64,000 nt of DNA, from positions 558,001-622,000 of the forward strand of contig OZ243043.1 in NCBI GenBank assembly GCA_965212075.1, read 5' to 3'. Positions 40,285 to 48,640 of the stretch are shown here, piece after piece; position 1 is the stretch's first letter; each line of letters starts with the position of its first letter. The DNA is from CBDBUR01 sp965212075. Lineage in GTDB: Bacteria > Pseudomonadota > Alphaproteobacteria > JAPOUT01 > G958296285. Below the pieces are notes generated by a model, which ran no database searches, had not been told where the DNA came from, and saw only the letters and a list, made by a program, of their open reading frames with translations. Position numbers and translations under genes: made by a program.

Positions 40285-41535
40285 ATGACGCGCCCATTTG
40301 CGCCCTTTGAATGGATGATCGCAATTGCTTATTTGCGCGCGCGGCGTCAAGAGAGCATGATTTCTCTGATCGCTGTGCTGTCTTTTTTGGGCATTATGCT
40401 CGGCGTTGCGGCTTTGATCATCGTGATGGCGGTGATGAATGGATTCCGCACCGAATTGCTCTCCCGCATTTTGGGCGTGAACGGGCATATTATTGTGACT
40501 CAGCCGGTCGGCGGGTTGTTGGATGATACGGCCAAGCTGGCGACGAAAATTTTGAAGCTGCCGGACGTTATTCAAGCTAGTCCGGTCATTCGCCGCCAAG
40601 CGCTGATTATGGGGCCAGCACAGGCTTCAGGAATTTATATTCGCGGCATTCCGTTGAAAAATTTAAAGAATCTGCCGCAAATCAGCGAACATATCGTTGA
40701 AGGGAAGCTTGAAGATTTTCCGCAAGGTCTGATTATCGGCAAGAGGCTGGCGCAGCGTGTTGGTGTGCGCGCCGGAGACGAGGTGACGATTTTATCGCCG
40801 CGCGGCGTCGCGACGCCATTTGGCATGGTGCCGCGCTCGCGCCGCATGAAAGTGGTGGCTTTATTTGAAGTGGGCATGTCAGAGCTTGACGGCGGTCTTG
40901 TGTTTATGCCTCTGCGGCAGGCGCAGGCTTTTTTAAATGCGCCCGGTGAAATCAGCAGCATTGAGGTTTTGATTAAAAACCCTGACAACACGCAAAATAT
41001 CGTCAACCAGATTGACGAACTTGCGCACGAGCGCGCTAGAATCCAAGATTGGCGGCAGACCAATGCGACTTTGGCGAGCGCGCTCAAAGTTGAGCGCAAC
41101 GTCATGTTTGTCATTTTGACGATGATTATTATGATTGCAGCGCTCAATATCATTTCGGGCTTGGTGTTTTTGGTCAAGGATAAAGCCAGCGAGATTGCGA
41201 TGCTGCGCGCGATGGGGGTCACACGCGGCGTGGTGATGCGGATTTTTTTCATTGCGGGCTCCAGCATTGGTCTTTTTGGCACGATCGCCGGATTTTTTCT
41301 CGGCTGGGTTATTTGTGAAAACATTGAAGCCATTCGTCAGTTTGTGTCTTTGCTGGCGGGCACGGAGATATTTTCGCCGGACATTTATTTTTTATCGCAG
41401 CTTCCGGCTGACATGGATGTTTGGGAGACGGTCAGCGCTGTGATGATGGCGCTTGCTTTGTCTTTTGGCGCGACGATTTATCCCGCATGGCGTGCGGCGT
41501 CAATTTACCCTGCGGAGGCTTTAAGGTACGAGTGA
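40285..41535 (+). CDS. lolC: Lipoprotein-releasing ABC transporter permease LolC/LolE
   Basis: This is the inner-membrane permease that extracts outer-membrane lipoproteins for LolA. The 416-aa product has a first helix after FEWMIAIAYLRARRQESMIS, the canonical SxxGIMLGVAALIIVMAVMNGF region (about 31-53) and a large periplasmic domain (about 55-270). Three C-terminal helices include IIMIAALNIISGLVFLVKDK and GTIAGFFLGWVIC. The single permease gene is typical of alphaproteobacteria, where one LolC/E-type protein (LolF) probably forms a homodimer. LolD follows 21 bp later. Confidence 0.95.
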   Translation: MTRPFAPFEWMIAIAYLRARRQESMISLIAVLSFLGIMLGVAALIIVMAVMNGFRTELLSRILGVNGHIIVTQPVGGLLDDTAKLATKILKLPDVIQASPVIRRQALIMGPAQASGIYIRGIPLKNLKNLPQISEHIVEGKLEDFPQGLIIGKRLAQRVGVRAGDEVTILSPRGVATPFGMVPRSRRMKVVALFEVGMSELDGGLVFMPLRQAQAFLNAPGEISSIEVLIKNPDNTQNIVNQIDELAHERARIQDWRQTNATLASALKVERNVMFVILTMIIMIAALNIISGLVFLVKDKASEIAMLRAMGVTRGVVMRIFFIAGSSIGLFGTIAGFFLGWVICENIEAIRQFVSLLAGTEIFSPDIYFLSQLPADMDVWETVSAVMMALALSFGATIYPAWRAASIYPAEALRYE

Positions 41536-41558
41536 TAAAAATATGAGTGCTAAAATAT
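41530..41558 (+). repeat. 14-15-bp duplication at the lolC/lolD junction with a 5-codon mini-ORF
   Basis: GAGTGATAAAAATAT (41530-41544) and GAGTGCTAAAATAT (41545-41558) are imperfect tandem copies that start with the lolC stop context GAG-TGA. The copy creates ATG 41543, opening ATG AGT GCT AAA ATA TGA. This five-codon frame ends inside the lolD start codon (ATG 41557). Ribosomes finishing it could re-initiate on lolD. Confidence 0.75.
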
Positions 41559-42285
41559 GAGCGAGCGAATTTTGGATCTTGTGGATTTGTCCTGTCATTA
41601 TGGACAAGGCGCAGGGCGGCTGACGGTTTTTGAGCATCTCAATTTGAGTCTGAATACCGGCGAGGCGGTGGCTTTGGTGGGGCCTTCCGGTTGCGGAAAA
41701 TCATCTTTGCTGCATATTGCCGGCCTGCTGGATATGCCGAGCGGCGGGCAGGTTGCCATTGACGGGCGCCCTTGTGCGGGTCTTGCCGATCAAGAAATCA
41801 GCGCGATCAGGGTAAGAGAGATCGGCTTTGTGTTTCAATTTCATCATTTGCTGCTGGAGTTCAGCGCGCTGGATAATGTGGCGCTTGCGGGGTTGATTGC
41901 GGGGCAGTCTTTTGCTGCGGCGCGGGCGCGGGCGACGGAGCTGCTTGAGGAGATGGGGCTTGGGCACCGGCTGTCTCACCGGCCGGGCGAGATGTCAGGC
42001 GGTGAGCGCCAGCGTGTGGCGATTGCGCGCGCTTTGGTCAATCGGCCACGCCTTTTGCTCGCCGATGAACCGACCGGCAATCTTGATTCGGCGACGGCAA
42101 AGCGTGTTTTTTCATCTTTTCTTGGTCTGGTAGACTCAACGGGGTCTGATTCTAGCCCTTGTGCGGTTTTGGTCGCGACCCATAATATGGACTTGGCCAG
42201 CATGATGGGGTCTGTGCTTGATCTGACGCAGGGTGTTTTGCGTCAGAGGACAAAGCAGGGTAAATTAAAGCAAATCAAATGCTGA
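41557..42285 (+). CDS. lolD: Lipoprotein-releasing ABC transporter ATPase LolD
   Basis: This ATPase drives lipoprotein release by LolC. The 242-aa product has Walker A GPSGCGKSS near residue 42, the Q-loop/LolD-typical EIGFVFQFHHLLLEFSALDNV near 88-108, the signature MSGGERQRVAIARAL near 147 and Walker B LLLADEPTGNLDS near 170. The H-loop His is in LVATHN. The QFHHLL motif is characteristic of LolD. In many alphaproteobacteria dnaE comes next; here ssb does. Confidence 0.95.
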   Translation: MSERILDLVDLSCHYGQGAGRLTVFEHLNLSLNTGEAVALVGPSGCGKSSLLHIAGLLDMPSGGQVAIDGRPCAGLADQEISAIRVREIGFVFQFHHLLLEFSALDNVALAGLIAGQSFAAARARATELLEEMGLGHRLSHRPGEMSGGERQRVAIARALVNRPRLLLADEPTGNLDSATAKRVFSSFLGLVDSTGSDSSPCAVLVATHNMDLASMMGSVLDLTQGVLRQRTKQGKLKQIKC

Positions 42286-42321
42286 GAGGCAAAAAGGCAA
42301 AAAGGAAATGAGGAGGTAAAT

Positions 42322-42807
42322 GTGGCTGGAAGTTTAAATAAAGTGGCGCTGTTAGGAAATTTGGGCGCTGATCCTGAAGTGCGCACGATGCAGAATGGGC
42401 GTCAGATGTGCACGATGAGGCTGGCGACATCGGATCGCTGGCGTGATAAATCGAGCGGTGAACAGCGTGAGCGCACTGAATGGCATCGTATTGTCATCTT
42501 TAGTGAAGGCTTGACGCGGATTGCCGAGCAATATCTTCGCAAAGGGTCAAAGGTTTATATTGAAGGGCAGTTGCAGACGCGTAAGTGGCAGGATCAAGCA
42601 TCGGGTCAGGATCGCTGGACGACGGAAATTGTGCTGCAGGGATTTAACAGCTCTTTGATCATGCTTGATGGCCGCGGCGGCAGCGGTGGTGGCGGCGGCA
42701 GCGGCGGCGACGGCAGCGGACGCAGTGATGATGCGGGCGGCGGACGCGGCGCTGATATGGCCAACAATGCGCCATCCAACGATCTTGATGACGATATTCC
42801 TTTTTAA
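42322..42807 (+). CDS. ssb: Single-stranded DNA-binding protein
   Basis: SSB coats ssDNA in replication, recombination and repair. The 161-aa product has the OB-fold (1-110: LNKVALLGNLGADPEVR, RTEWHRIVIF, GSKVYIEGQLQTRKWQD), a Gly/Ser/Asp-rich linker and the partner-binding tip DDDIPF. The start is GTG 42322, with AGGAGG at 42311-42316. An 8-bp repeat (GGCAAAAA twice, 42288-42303) lies just upstream. In many proteobacteria ssb is divergent from uvrA; here uvrA is 40 kb away next to dnaE. gyrA follows 9 bp later. Confidence 0.97.
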   Translation: MAGSLNKVALLGNLGADPEVRTMQNGRQMCTMRLATSDRWRDKSSGEQRERTEWHRIVIFSEGLTRIAEQYLRKGSKVYIEGQLQTRKWQDQASGQDRWTTEIVLQGFNSSLIMLDGRGGSGGGGGSGGDGSGRSDDAGGGRGADMANNAPSNDLDDDIPF

Positions 42808-42816
42808 GGAGTCTGT

Positions 42817-45588
42817 GTGGCGCGTAAGAATGGGATAATTGAAGATATGCCCTCTTCAGAAAGCGGCATCACGCCGGTTTTCATTGAAGAGGAGATGAAG
42901 CGCTCTTACCTTGACTATGCGATGAGCGTGATTGTGTCGCGTGCTTTGCCGGATGTCCGTGATGGGCTGAAGCCGGTGCAGCGCCGAATTCTCTATGCGA
43001 TGTTGGAGAGCGGTTATTTATGGAATCGCCCGCATCGCAAATCGGCGCGTGTTGTCGGCGATGTGATGGGTAAATATCATCCGCACGGTGATCAATCTAT
43101 CTATGACGCGCTGGCGCGCATGGCGCAGGATTTTTCGCTGCGCCTTATGCTGCTTGACGGACACGGCAATTTTGGATCGCTGGACGGCGATCTGCCCGCA
43201 GCGATGCGCTATACTGAAGTGCGGCTGGCGGCGATCGCACAATATCTTCTGAACGACATTGATAAAAACACGGTCAACTTCCGCGCCAATTATGATGAAA
43301 GCGAGCGCGAGCCGGAAGTGCTGCCTGCTTTGCTGCCAAATTTGCTGATTAACGGCGCGGGTGGAATCGCTGTCGGCATGGCGACCAACATTCCGCCGCA
43401 TAATCCCGCTGAAATCATTGACGCCGCACTGGCGATGATTGACAAGCCCGATATCACCGACGCGCCGCTTGCCAAAATCGTCAAAGGGCCGGATTTTCCA
43501 ACCGGCGGAATCATTCTCGGCCAGATCGGAATCAAATCAGCCTATAAAACAGGCCGCGGATCCATCGCTTTGCGCGCAAAGGTTGAAATTGAAAAAATGA
43601 CCCGCGATCGCGAAGCGATCATCGTCACGGAAACTCCCTATCAGGTCAATAAATCCACGATGATTCAAAAAATCGCCGACCTCGTGCGCACAAATAAAAT
43701 AGAAGGCATATCCAATCTGCGCGACGAATCTGACCGCCAAGGTGTGCGCGTCGTCATTGAAATTCGCCGCGATAGTCAAGCTGATATTGTCCTCAACCAG
43801 CTTTGGCGCAATACGCCTTTGCAGGTGAGCTTCGGCGTCAACATGCTGGCGCTGGTGGGCGGCCAGCCTATGATGTTGACGCTCAAAAGTTATATCGCCG
43901 AATTTCTCAGATTCCGCGAAGAGGTCATTTCACGCCGCACACGCTTTGAATTGGCAAAGGCGCGTGATCGCGCGCATATTTTGGCCGGCCTGTCCATTGC
44001 GGTCGCTAATATAGATAAAATCATTGAGCTTATCCGCAAAGCGCGCGACGCTCATGCCGCGCGTGAACAATTGATGAAGCGCAAATGGCCCGCCAAAAAT
44101 GTGCGCGATATTTTGAAAATCATCAACGATATGCGCTACCAGATCAGCAAAGACGGCATGTATAAATTATCTGAAATCCAAGCGCGCGCGATTTTGGATT
44201 TGCGCCTGAACCGCTTGACCGCGCTCGGACGCGAGGAAATCGCCGCCGAAATGGCAGAGCTGCAAAAGAAAATCACCGAATATCTTGGCATTCTCGGCGA
44301 TCGCAAAAAGCTTTACGCGATCCTGCGCGCCGAGCTGGCCGCGCTGCGCAGCAAGGTCAACGCGCCGCGCCGCACAAAGATTGAGCAGGAAGAAGCAGGC
44401 TCCATTGAGGAGGATGATCTCGTGCAAAGTGAGGAGGCGGTGGTGACGGTCAGCCATAGGGGCTATATCAAGCGCGCGCCGCTTGCGTCATGGCGCGCGC
44501 AGCAGCATGGCGGCAAGGGGCGCGCCGGCATGCTGGTCAAGGATGCCGATTTTGCCGCGCGCATTTTTTTGACCAATACGCGCGACCGGATTTTGTTCTT
44601 TTCATCTTTGGGCAAAGTCTACCAGATGAAGGCGTGGCGCTTGCCGCAAGGTCTGCCGCGCACGCGCGGCAAAGCGATGGTCAACCTTCTGCCGCTGGGC
44701 AAGACCGAGCAAATCACGACGGTGATGCCGATATCTGCGCACAAGACGCCCAGCGAGGAGCGCTTCGTGATCTTTGCGACGCGCAACGGCTATGTGCGCC
44801 GCAACCGGCTTGATGATTTCGTCAACATCAACCGCGCTGGAAAAATTGCGATGAAGCTTGAACGCGGCGATCGGATCGTTTCTGTGGGCATCTGCCATGC
44901 GGGCGATGATGTTTTGCTGACAACGCGCGAAGGCATGTGTGTGCGTTTTCCGATTGATGAGGTGCGGGTTTTTACGAGTCGGCTGTCATCGGGTGTGCGC
45001 GGCATGAGCTTGGGCGCGGGCGATGAAGTGATTTCCATGAGTTTGATGGCGCATGTGGAAGCTTCGCCCGATGAGCGCACGGCCTATCTGCGCCGCGCCG
45101 CCGCCGAGCGCCGCGGCGATGGCGATGGCGAAGAGGGCGATCAAGAAGACGAAGAAAAAACGATTGCGCTGAGTGATAAGCGCTATCAAAAGATGAAGAA
45201 AGAAGAGGAATTTGTGTTGACGATCGCGGCGGGCGGCTATGGCAAGCGCTCATCGTCTTACAGCTATCGCACGACGAAGCGCGGCGGCAAGGGTTTGGTG
45301 GCGATGAAAATCGGCACTCGTAACGGAGATTTGATCGCGTCGTTTCCTGTCAAAAACGAGGATCAAATCATGCTGATCACTGAAGAGGGGCAGGCGATCC
45401 GCTGCCCTGTCAATAGAGTGCGGGTCGCAGGCCGGACAACGCAGGGGGTGAAAATTTTTGATACAAAGGATAAAGTTGTTTCAGCGGCGCGCATTGAAGA
45501 GGCCAGTGAAACGGTGATTGGCAATGGGGCAGGCGATGAGATAGGCAATGAGACAGAAAATGAGACAGGCAATGGAGCAGCGACATGA
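42817..45588 (+). CDS. gyrA: DNA gyrase subunit A
   Basis: GyrA is the DNA-cleaving subunit of gyrase. The 923-aa product has FIEEEMKRSYLDYAMSVIVSRALPDVRDG near the start, split here as FIEEEMKRSYLDY and AMSVIVSRALPDVRDG. The winged-helix region has KYHPHGDQSIYDAL and the catalytic Tyr in AAMRYTEVRL. The C-terminal pinwheel (about 540-890) includes the GyrA-box form TKRGGKG, supporting GyrA over ParC. The position equivalent to E. coli Ser83 is Gln (HGDQS). An acidic insertion (GDGEEGDQEDEE) lies in the pinwheel, and the tail is a degenerate GNETENETGNG repeat. GTG start 42817; the stop overlaps coaD. Confidence 0.96.
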   Translation: MARKNGIIEDMPSSESGITPVFIEEEMKRSYLDYAMSVIVSRALPDVRDGLKPVQRRILYAMLESGYLWNRPHRKSARVVGDVMGKYHPHGDQSIYDALARMAQDFSLRLMLLDGHGNFGSLDGDLPAAMRYTEVRLAAIAQYLLNDIDKNTVNFRANYDESEREPEVLPALLPNLLINGAGGIAVGMATNIPPHNPAEIIDAALAMIDKPDITDAPLAKIVKGPDFPTGGIILGQIGIKSAYKTGRGSIALRAKVEIEKMTRDREAIIVTETPYQVNKSTMIQKIADLVRTNKIEGISNLRDESDRQGVRVVIEIRRDSQADIVLNQLWRNTPLQVSFGVNMLALVGGQPMMLTLKSYIAEFLRFREEVISRRTRFELAKARDRAHILAGLSIAVANIDKIIELIRKARDAHAAREQLMKRKWPAKNVRDILKIINDMRYQISKDGMYKLSEIQARAILDLRLNRLTALGREEIAAEMAELQKKITEYLGILGDRKKLYAILRAELAALRSKVNAPRRTKIEQEEAGSIEEDDLVQSEEAVVTVSHRGYIKRAPLASWRAQQHGGKGRAGMLVKDADFAARIFLTNTRDRILFFSSLGKVYQMKAWRLPQGLPRTRGKAMVNLLPLGKTEQITTVMPISAHKTPSEERFVIFATRNGYVRRNRLDDFVNINRAGKIAMKLERGDRIVSVGICHAGDDVLLTTREGMCVRFPIDEVRVFTSRLSSGVRGMSLGAGDEVISMSLMAHVEASPDERTAYLRRAAAERRGDGDGEEGDQEDEEKTIALSDKRYQKMKKEEEFVLTIAAGGYGKRSSSYSYRTTKRGGKGLVAMKIGTRNGDLIASFPVKNEDQIMLITEEGQAIRCPVNRVRVAGRTTQGVKIFDTKDKVVSAARIEEASETVIGNGAGDEIGNETENETGNGAAT

Positions 45589-46070
45589 AGCGAATTGGCT
45601 TATATACCGGCAGCTTTGATCCCATGACGGTGGGGCATATGGATATTATGTCGCGCGCGCTCCGGCTGGTGGATGAGCTGATTGTCGGCGTCGGGCGCAA
45701 CTCAACCAAAGCCACGATGATGGCTCCTGATGTTCGCCGCAATCTGATTGAACGGGTCGCTGCACAAGAATTGAAGACGAATAAAATTAAAGCAGCTTTG
45801 TTTAACGGTCTCACGGTGGATTTTGCCAAAAAGCACGGGGTCAGTGTAATCATCAGGGGTTTGCGCAACAGTTCGGATATGGATTTTGAAGCCGGCATGG
45901 CCGGAATGAATCACATGATGAATGGCGATATTGAAACGATGTTTTTGCTGGCACGGCCTGAATATTCAGCGATTTCGGCGACATTGGTGCGACAAGTCCA
46001 TCAGATGGGCGGAGATATATCGCAATTTGTGCCAAAGTCTATTTTTGAATCGATGAAGAGTAGCCATTAA
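45585..46070 (+). CDS. coaD: Phosphopantetheine adenylyltransferase
   Basis: CoaD makes dephospho-CoA from 4'-phosphopantetheine and ATP, the penultimate step of CoA synthesis. The 161-aa product shows the nucleotidyltransferase motif YTGSFDPMTVGHMDIM (HIGH type, residues 7-22), the KHGVSVIIRGLRNSSDMDFE segment near 84 and the ISATLVRQV motif near 129. It starts with ATGA overlap with gyrA, the conserved gyrA-coaD order. The end region carries a short CATTAA duplication. Confidence 0.97.
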   Translation: MKRIGLYTGSFDPMTVGHMDIMSRALRLVDELIVGVGRNSTKATMMAPDVRRNLIERVAAQELKTNKIKAALFNGLTVDFAKKHGVSVIIRGLRNSSDMDFEAGMAGMNHMMNGDIETMFLLARPEYSAISATLVRQVHQMGGDISQFVPKSIFESMKSSH

Positions 46071-46084
46071 GAGGAGTCATTAAA

Positions 46085-46744
46085 ATGGATATAGGCAAGA
46101 TATTTTTTTCACTTCTGCTATGCGCGGGGCTTCTAGCCTGCTCCCAAGAGGAAAGTGCGCAGCTAAAAGAATTACGTCAGCTCGCTGGTGAAAGCGATAA
46201 GATGGCGCAGTTTGGCTTGGCGACTTTATATTATGAAGGCAAGGAAATTGCGCGTAATTATGAGGAAGCCGCGCGCTGGTATCGTTTGGCCGCCGGACAG
46301 GGTCTGCCTGATGCGCAATTTCACTTAGGCCAGCTTTATGATGAAGGGCGAGGTGTCGTGCAAAATCCCAAACAGGCGCATGATTGGTATTTGAAAGCCG
46401 CGCAGCAAAATTATCACGATGCGCAATATAGGCTGGCTCTGCTTTATGAGCAGGGCAGAGGCATTACCAAAGATTATGCTCAAGCTGAGGCTTGGTATCG
46501 GCAGGCGGCGGCTTTAGGTCATGTCCGCGCGCTGAACAATTTGGGCGTGATGTATGTTGAGGGCAGAGGAGTTCCGCAGAATAAAATTTTTGCCTATATT
46601 TGGTTTGATTTGGCGTCAAAGTTTGGCCATAAGCAGGCGACAAAACGCCGTGATGACATCGCCGCGCAAATGACCGTCAACGAGCTTGAAAATGCTGAAA
46701 AACAAGCGCAGCGTTTATTAACAGAAATTAAAGCCAGAAGGTAA
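46085..46744 (+). CDS. Sel1-repeat lipoprotein (first of three)
   Basis: The 219-aa product has a lipoprotein signal ending AGLLAC-SQEE (Cys near residue 19). About four Sel1-like repeats of 36 residues follow (AQFGLATLYYEGKEIARNYEEAARW, AQFHLGQLYDEGRGVVQNPKQA, AQYRLALLYEQGRGITKDYAQA, ALNNLGVMYVEGRGVPQN). The C-terminal cap has YIWFDLASKFGHKQA. Sel1 repeats form alpha-solenoids for protein contacts. Periplasmic exposure is predicted. It is inserted between coaD and the cyclophilin gene, which neighbour each other in other alphaproteobacteria as far as I recall. Specific role unknown. Confidence 0.88.
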   Translation: MDIGKIFFSLLLCAGLLACSQEESAQLKELRQLAGESDKMAQFGLATLYYEGKEIARNYEEAARWYRLAAGQGLPDAQFHLGQLYDEGRGVVQNPKQAHDWYLKAAQQNYHDAQYRLALLYEQGRGITKDYAQAEAWYRQAAALGHVRALNNLGVMYVEGRGVPQNKIFAYIWFDLASKFGHKQATKRRDDIAAQMTVNELENAEKQAQRLLTEIKARR

Positions 46745-46769
46745 TATAAAGACGATAATATAAATATGA
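46742..46769 (+). repeat. 14-bp imperfect tandem repeat starting at a stop codon
   Basis: TAATATAAAGACGA (46742-46755) is followed by TAATATAAATATGA (46756-46769), 11 of 14 identical. The first TAA is the stop of the Sel1 lipoprotein gene. The second copy contains the cyclophilin start ATG (46766). No Shine-Dalgarno is visible here. Confidence 0.75.
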
Positions 46770-47329
46770 GGGCAATGATGTATTCTTCTTTTGTTCGGCG
46801 CGCCCTGATGCCGCGTATCTTATCGGCGCTCATTTTAAGCGCCCTATTCATTTCACAGACCACGCAGGCTAAGGAGAGCAATATGCTTCATTTGGATTTA
46901 AAAACAGGCCGTGTGGTCATTGAGCTTCTGCCCGAATTGGCGCCAAAACATGTTGAACGCGTCAAGCAGCTCACGCGCGAGGGCTTTTATGATGGCGTGG
47001 TTTTTCATCGGGTGATTGAGGGCTTTATGGCGCAGACAGGAGATCCCACCGGCACGGGCACGGGCGGCTCGTCTTATGGTCATTTGCCTGCTGAATTTAC
47101 GTGGGATGCGACTTTTGGGCGTGGCACTGTCGGCGCTGCGCGCGCGCAAGACCCTGACAGCGCTGATAGCCAGTTTTTCATCTGTTTTGCTGATGCAAGC
47201 TTTCTTGACGGCCAGTATACGATCTGGGGGCGTGTGGTCAGCGGCATGGAGCATGTCGACAAAATCGTCCGCGGCGAGCCGCCAGCAAATCCGGATAAAA
47301 TCATCAAAATGTCCTTAGCCAGAGATTAA
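46766..47329 (+). CDS. Periplasmic cyclophilin-type peptidyl-prolyl isomerase
   Basis: The 187-aa product has an export signal cleaved after TTQA (about residue 34), then a compact cyclophilin domain. FYDGVVFHRVIEGFMAQTGDP carries the catalytic Arg in FHR. GTGTGGSSYGHLPAEF, GTVGAARAQDPDSADSQFFIC and LDGQYTIWGRVVSGMEHVDKI complete the fold. Starts at 46766, 46775 and 46778 are possible. It catalyses proline isomerisation during folding, here probably of exported proteins. It is flanked on both sides by Sel1-repeat genes, two of them lipoproteins. Confidence 0.92.
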   Translation: MRAMMYSSFVRRALMPRILSALILSALFISQTTQAKESNMLHLDLKTGRVVIELLPELAPKHVERVKQLTREGFYDGVVFHRVIEGFMAQTGDPTGTGTGGSSYGHLPAEFTWDATFGRGTVGAARAQDPDSADSQFFICFADASFLDGQYTIWGRVVSGMEHVDKIVRGEPPANPDKIIKMSLARD

Positions 47330-47351
47330 CGTCCTCTAAATAGGTAAGACG

Positions 47352-48617
47352 ATGCCACGCACAAACATAAATCCCTCAGAAAATCTTCAGGGAAATTCTC
47401 AGGGAAATTCTCAAGAAAATTTTCAAGACGCCGAGCAGCTTTTTGACAAGGGATGGATCGCCGATCAAAAGGGCCGCTATGATGAAGCTGTAAATTGCTT
47501 TCTTCAAGCAGCGAGGCTCGGTTATGCGCCTGCTCAATTTATTATGGGCGTGATAAAGCAAGAAGGCCATGTTGCTAATCAGAATTATGTTCGGGCCAAG
47601 AAATGGTATCAAAGAGCCAAAGTCCAGAATCACGCTGGCGCAGCTAACAATTTAGCTTTGCTTTTTGAAGAAGGGCGCGGTGTTCCCGAGAAGGATATTC
47701 TGCGTGCTATAAAGCTGTTTAACTTCGCCGCCAATGGAGGCAGCGTTGATGCACTCGTCAATCTTGCGCGCGTCTATGAGAATGGGGTTGGCGTTTTGCC
47801 CGATCAAAACCGCGCGGCGCGTCTATATCGGCAGGCAGCGATGCAGGGGCATGCTGTCGCGCAATTTTGCCTCGGTGTGATGTATGAGGAAGGGCGCGGC
47901 AGCAAGCGTGATCATTGGAAAGCCGTGCGCTGGTATCGCAAAGCCGCCGCCCAGAATGACGCATGGGCGCAATATTATTTAGGTCTGATCTATGCAAGCG
48001 GCAGCAGCAAAAAGCATGCGCGCCGCGCCTTTCACTGGTTCAGCGAGGCTGCCGCGCAGGGTTTGCCCGGTGCCCAGCATAGTCTGGGGCTCTTGTTTGA
48101 GCAGGGTCGTGGCGTTGCTGAAGATTTTGATGAGGCGATGCTCTGGTTTCGCAAAGCGGCAGAAGGGGGGGGTAGTGACGCGCAGAATCATTTGGGCTTG
48201 ATTTTTGCTGAGGGCAAGAATGTTGAGCAAGATTTTCAGCAGGCTGAGCTTTGGTGGCAGCAGGCGGCAGAGCAGGGGCATGTGCGTGCGCAGTTCAATC
48301 TGGGCATGCTTTTTTATCAGGGGCAGGCTCGGATTGAGCGTGATGATGATGCGGCTTTGCATTGGTTTCGTGAGGCTGCTTATGGCGGACATGCACAAGC
48401 GCAGTTTTATTTGGGCTTGATGTATAAGGATGGCCGCGCCGCGGAGCAGGATGATGTGATGGCATATAAGTGGTTTGATATTGCGATGCAGTTTGGTGCA
48501 GCCGAAGCGCGGGAGCTTCGGCAGGATATTGCGCGCCAAATGCCGTCCGCGCAGCTTGCTGAGGCCAAGACAGAAGCCGAAGATTGGATCAAAAATTTTA
48601 AAAGTCTCCAAAAATGA
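47352..48617 (+). CDS. Sel1-repeat protein without signal peptide (second of three)
   Basis: The 421-aa product has about ten Sel1-like repeats (for example AQFIMGVIKQEGHVANQNYVRA, AQFCLGVMYEEGRGSKRD, AQYYLGLIYASGSSKKHARR, AQHSLGLLFEQGRGVAED, AQFYLGLMYKDGRAAEQDD). The end cap YKWFDIAMQFGAAEARELRQDI is like those of its two neighbours. No signal peptide is visible, so it is probably cytoplasmic. The N-terminus carries a 12-bp tandem repeat (NLQ-GNSQ-GNSQ-ENFQ). The start ATG 47352 has only AGGTAAGA upstream. The stop overlaps the next Sel1 gene by ATGA. Likely paralogues. Confidence 0.86.
   Translation: MPRTNINPSENLQGNSQGNSQENFQDAEQLFDKGWIADQKGRYDEAVNCFLQAARLGYAPAQFIMGVIKQEGHVANQNYVRAKKWYQRAKVQNHAGAANNLALLFEEGRGVPEKDILRAIKLFNFAANGGSVDALVNLARVYENGVGVLPDQNRAARLYRQAAMQGHAVAQFCLGVMYEEGRGSKRDHWKAVRWYRKAAAQNDAWAQYYLGLIYASGSSKKHARRAFHWFSEAAAQGLPGAQHSLGLLFEQGRGVAEDFDEAMLWFRKAAEGGGSDAQNHLGLIFAEGKNVEQDFQQAELWWQQAAEQGHVRAQFNLGMLFYQGQARIERDDDAALHWFREAAYGGHAQAQFYLGLMYKDGRAAEQDDVMAYKWFDIAMQFGAAEARELRQDIARQMPSAQLAEAKTEAEDWIKNFKSLQK
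47376..47423 (+). repeat. 12-bp tandem repeat in the N-terminus of the second Sel1 gene
   Basis: Four in-frame 12-bp units, TCAGAAAATCTT, CAGGGAAATTCT twice and CAAGAAAATTTT, encode SENL, QGNS, QGNS and QENF. They precede the first Sel1 repeat. Two central units are identical, pointing to slippage. Confidence 0.85.
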
Positions 48618-48640
48618 ACGCACGTAAAATGAACGCATGT
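48611..48640 (+). repeat. 15-bp tandem duplication of a stop/start junction
   Basis: AAAATGAACGCACGT (48611-48625) and AAAATGAACGCATGT (48626-48640) differ at one base. The first holds both the stop TGA (48615-48617) of the second Sel1 gene and the start ATG (48614) of the third. The duplication is in frame, so the third protein begins MNARKMNAC with two possible starts (48614, 48629). Confidence 0.92.
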
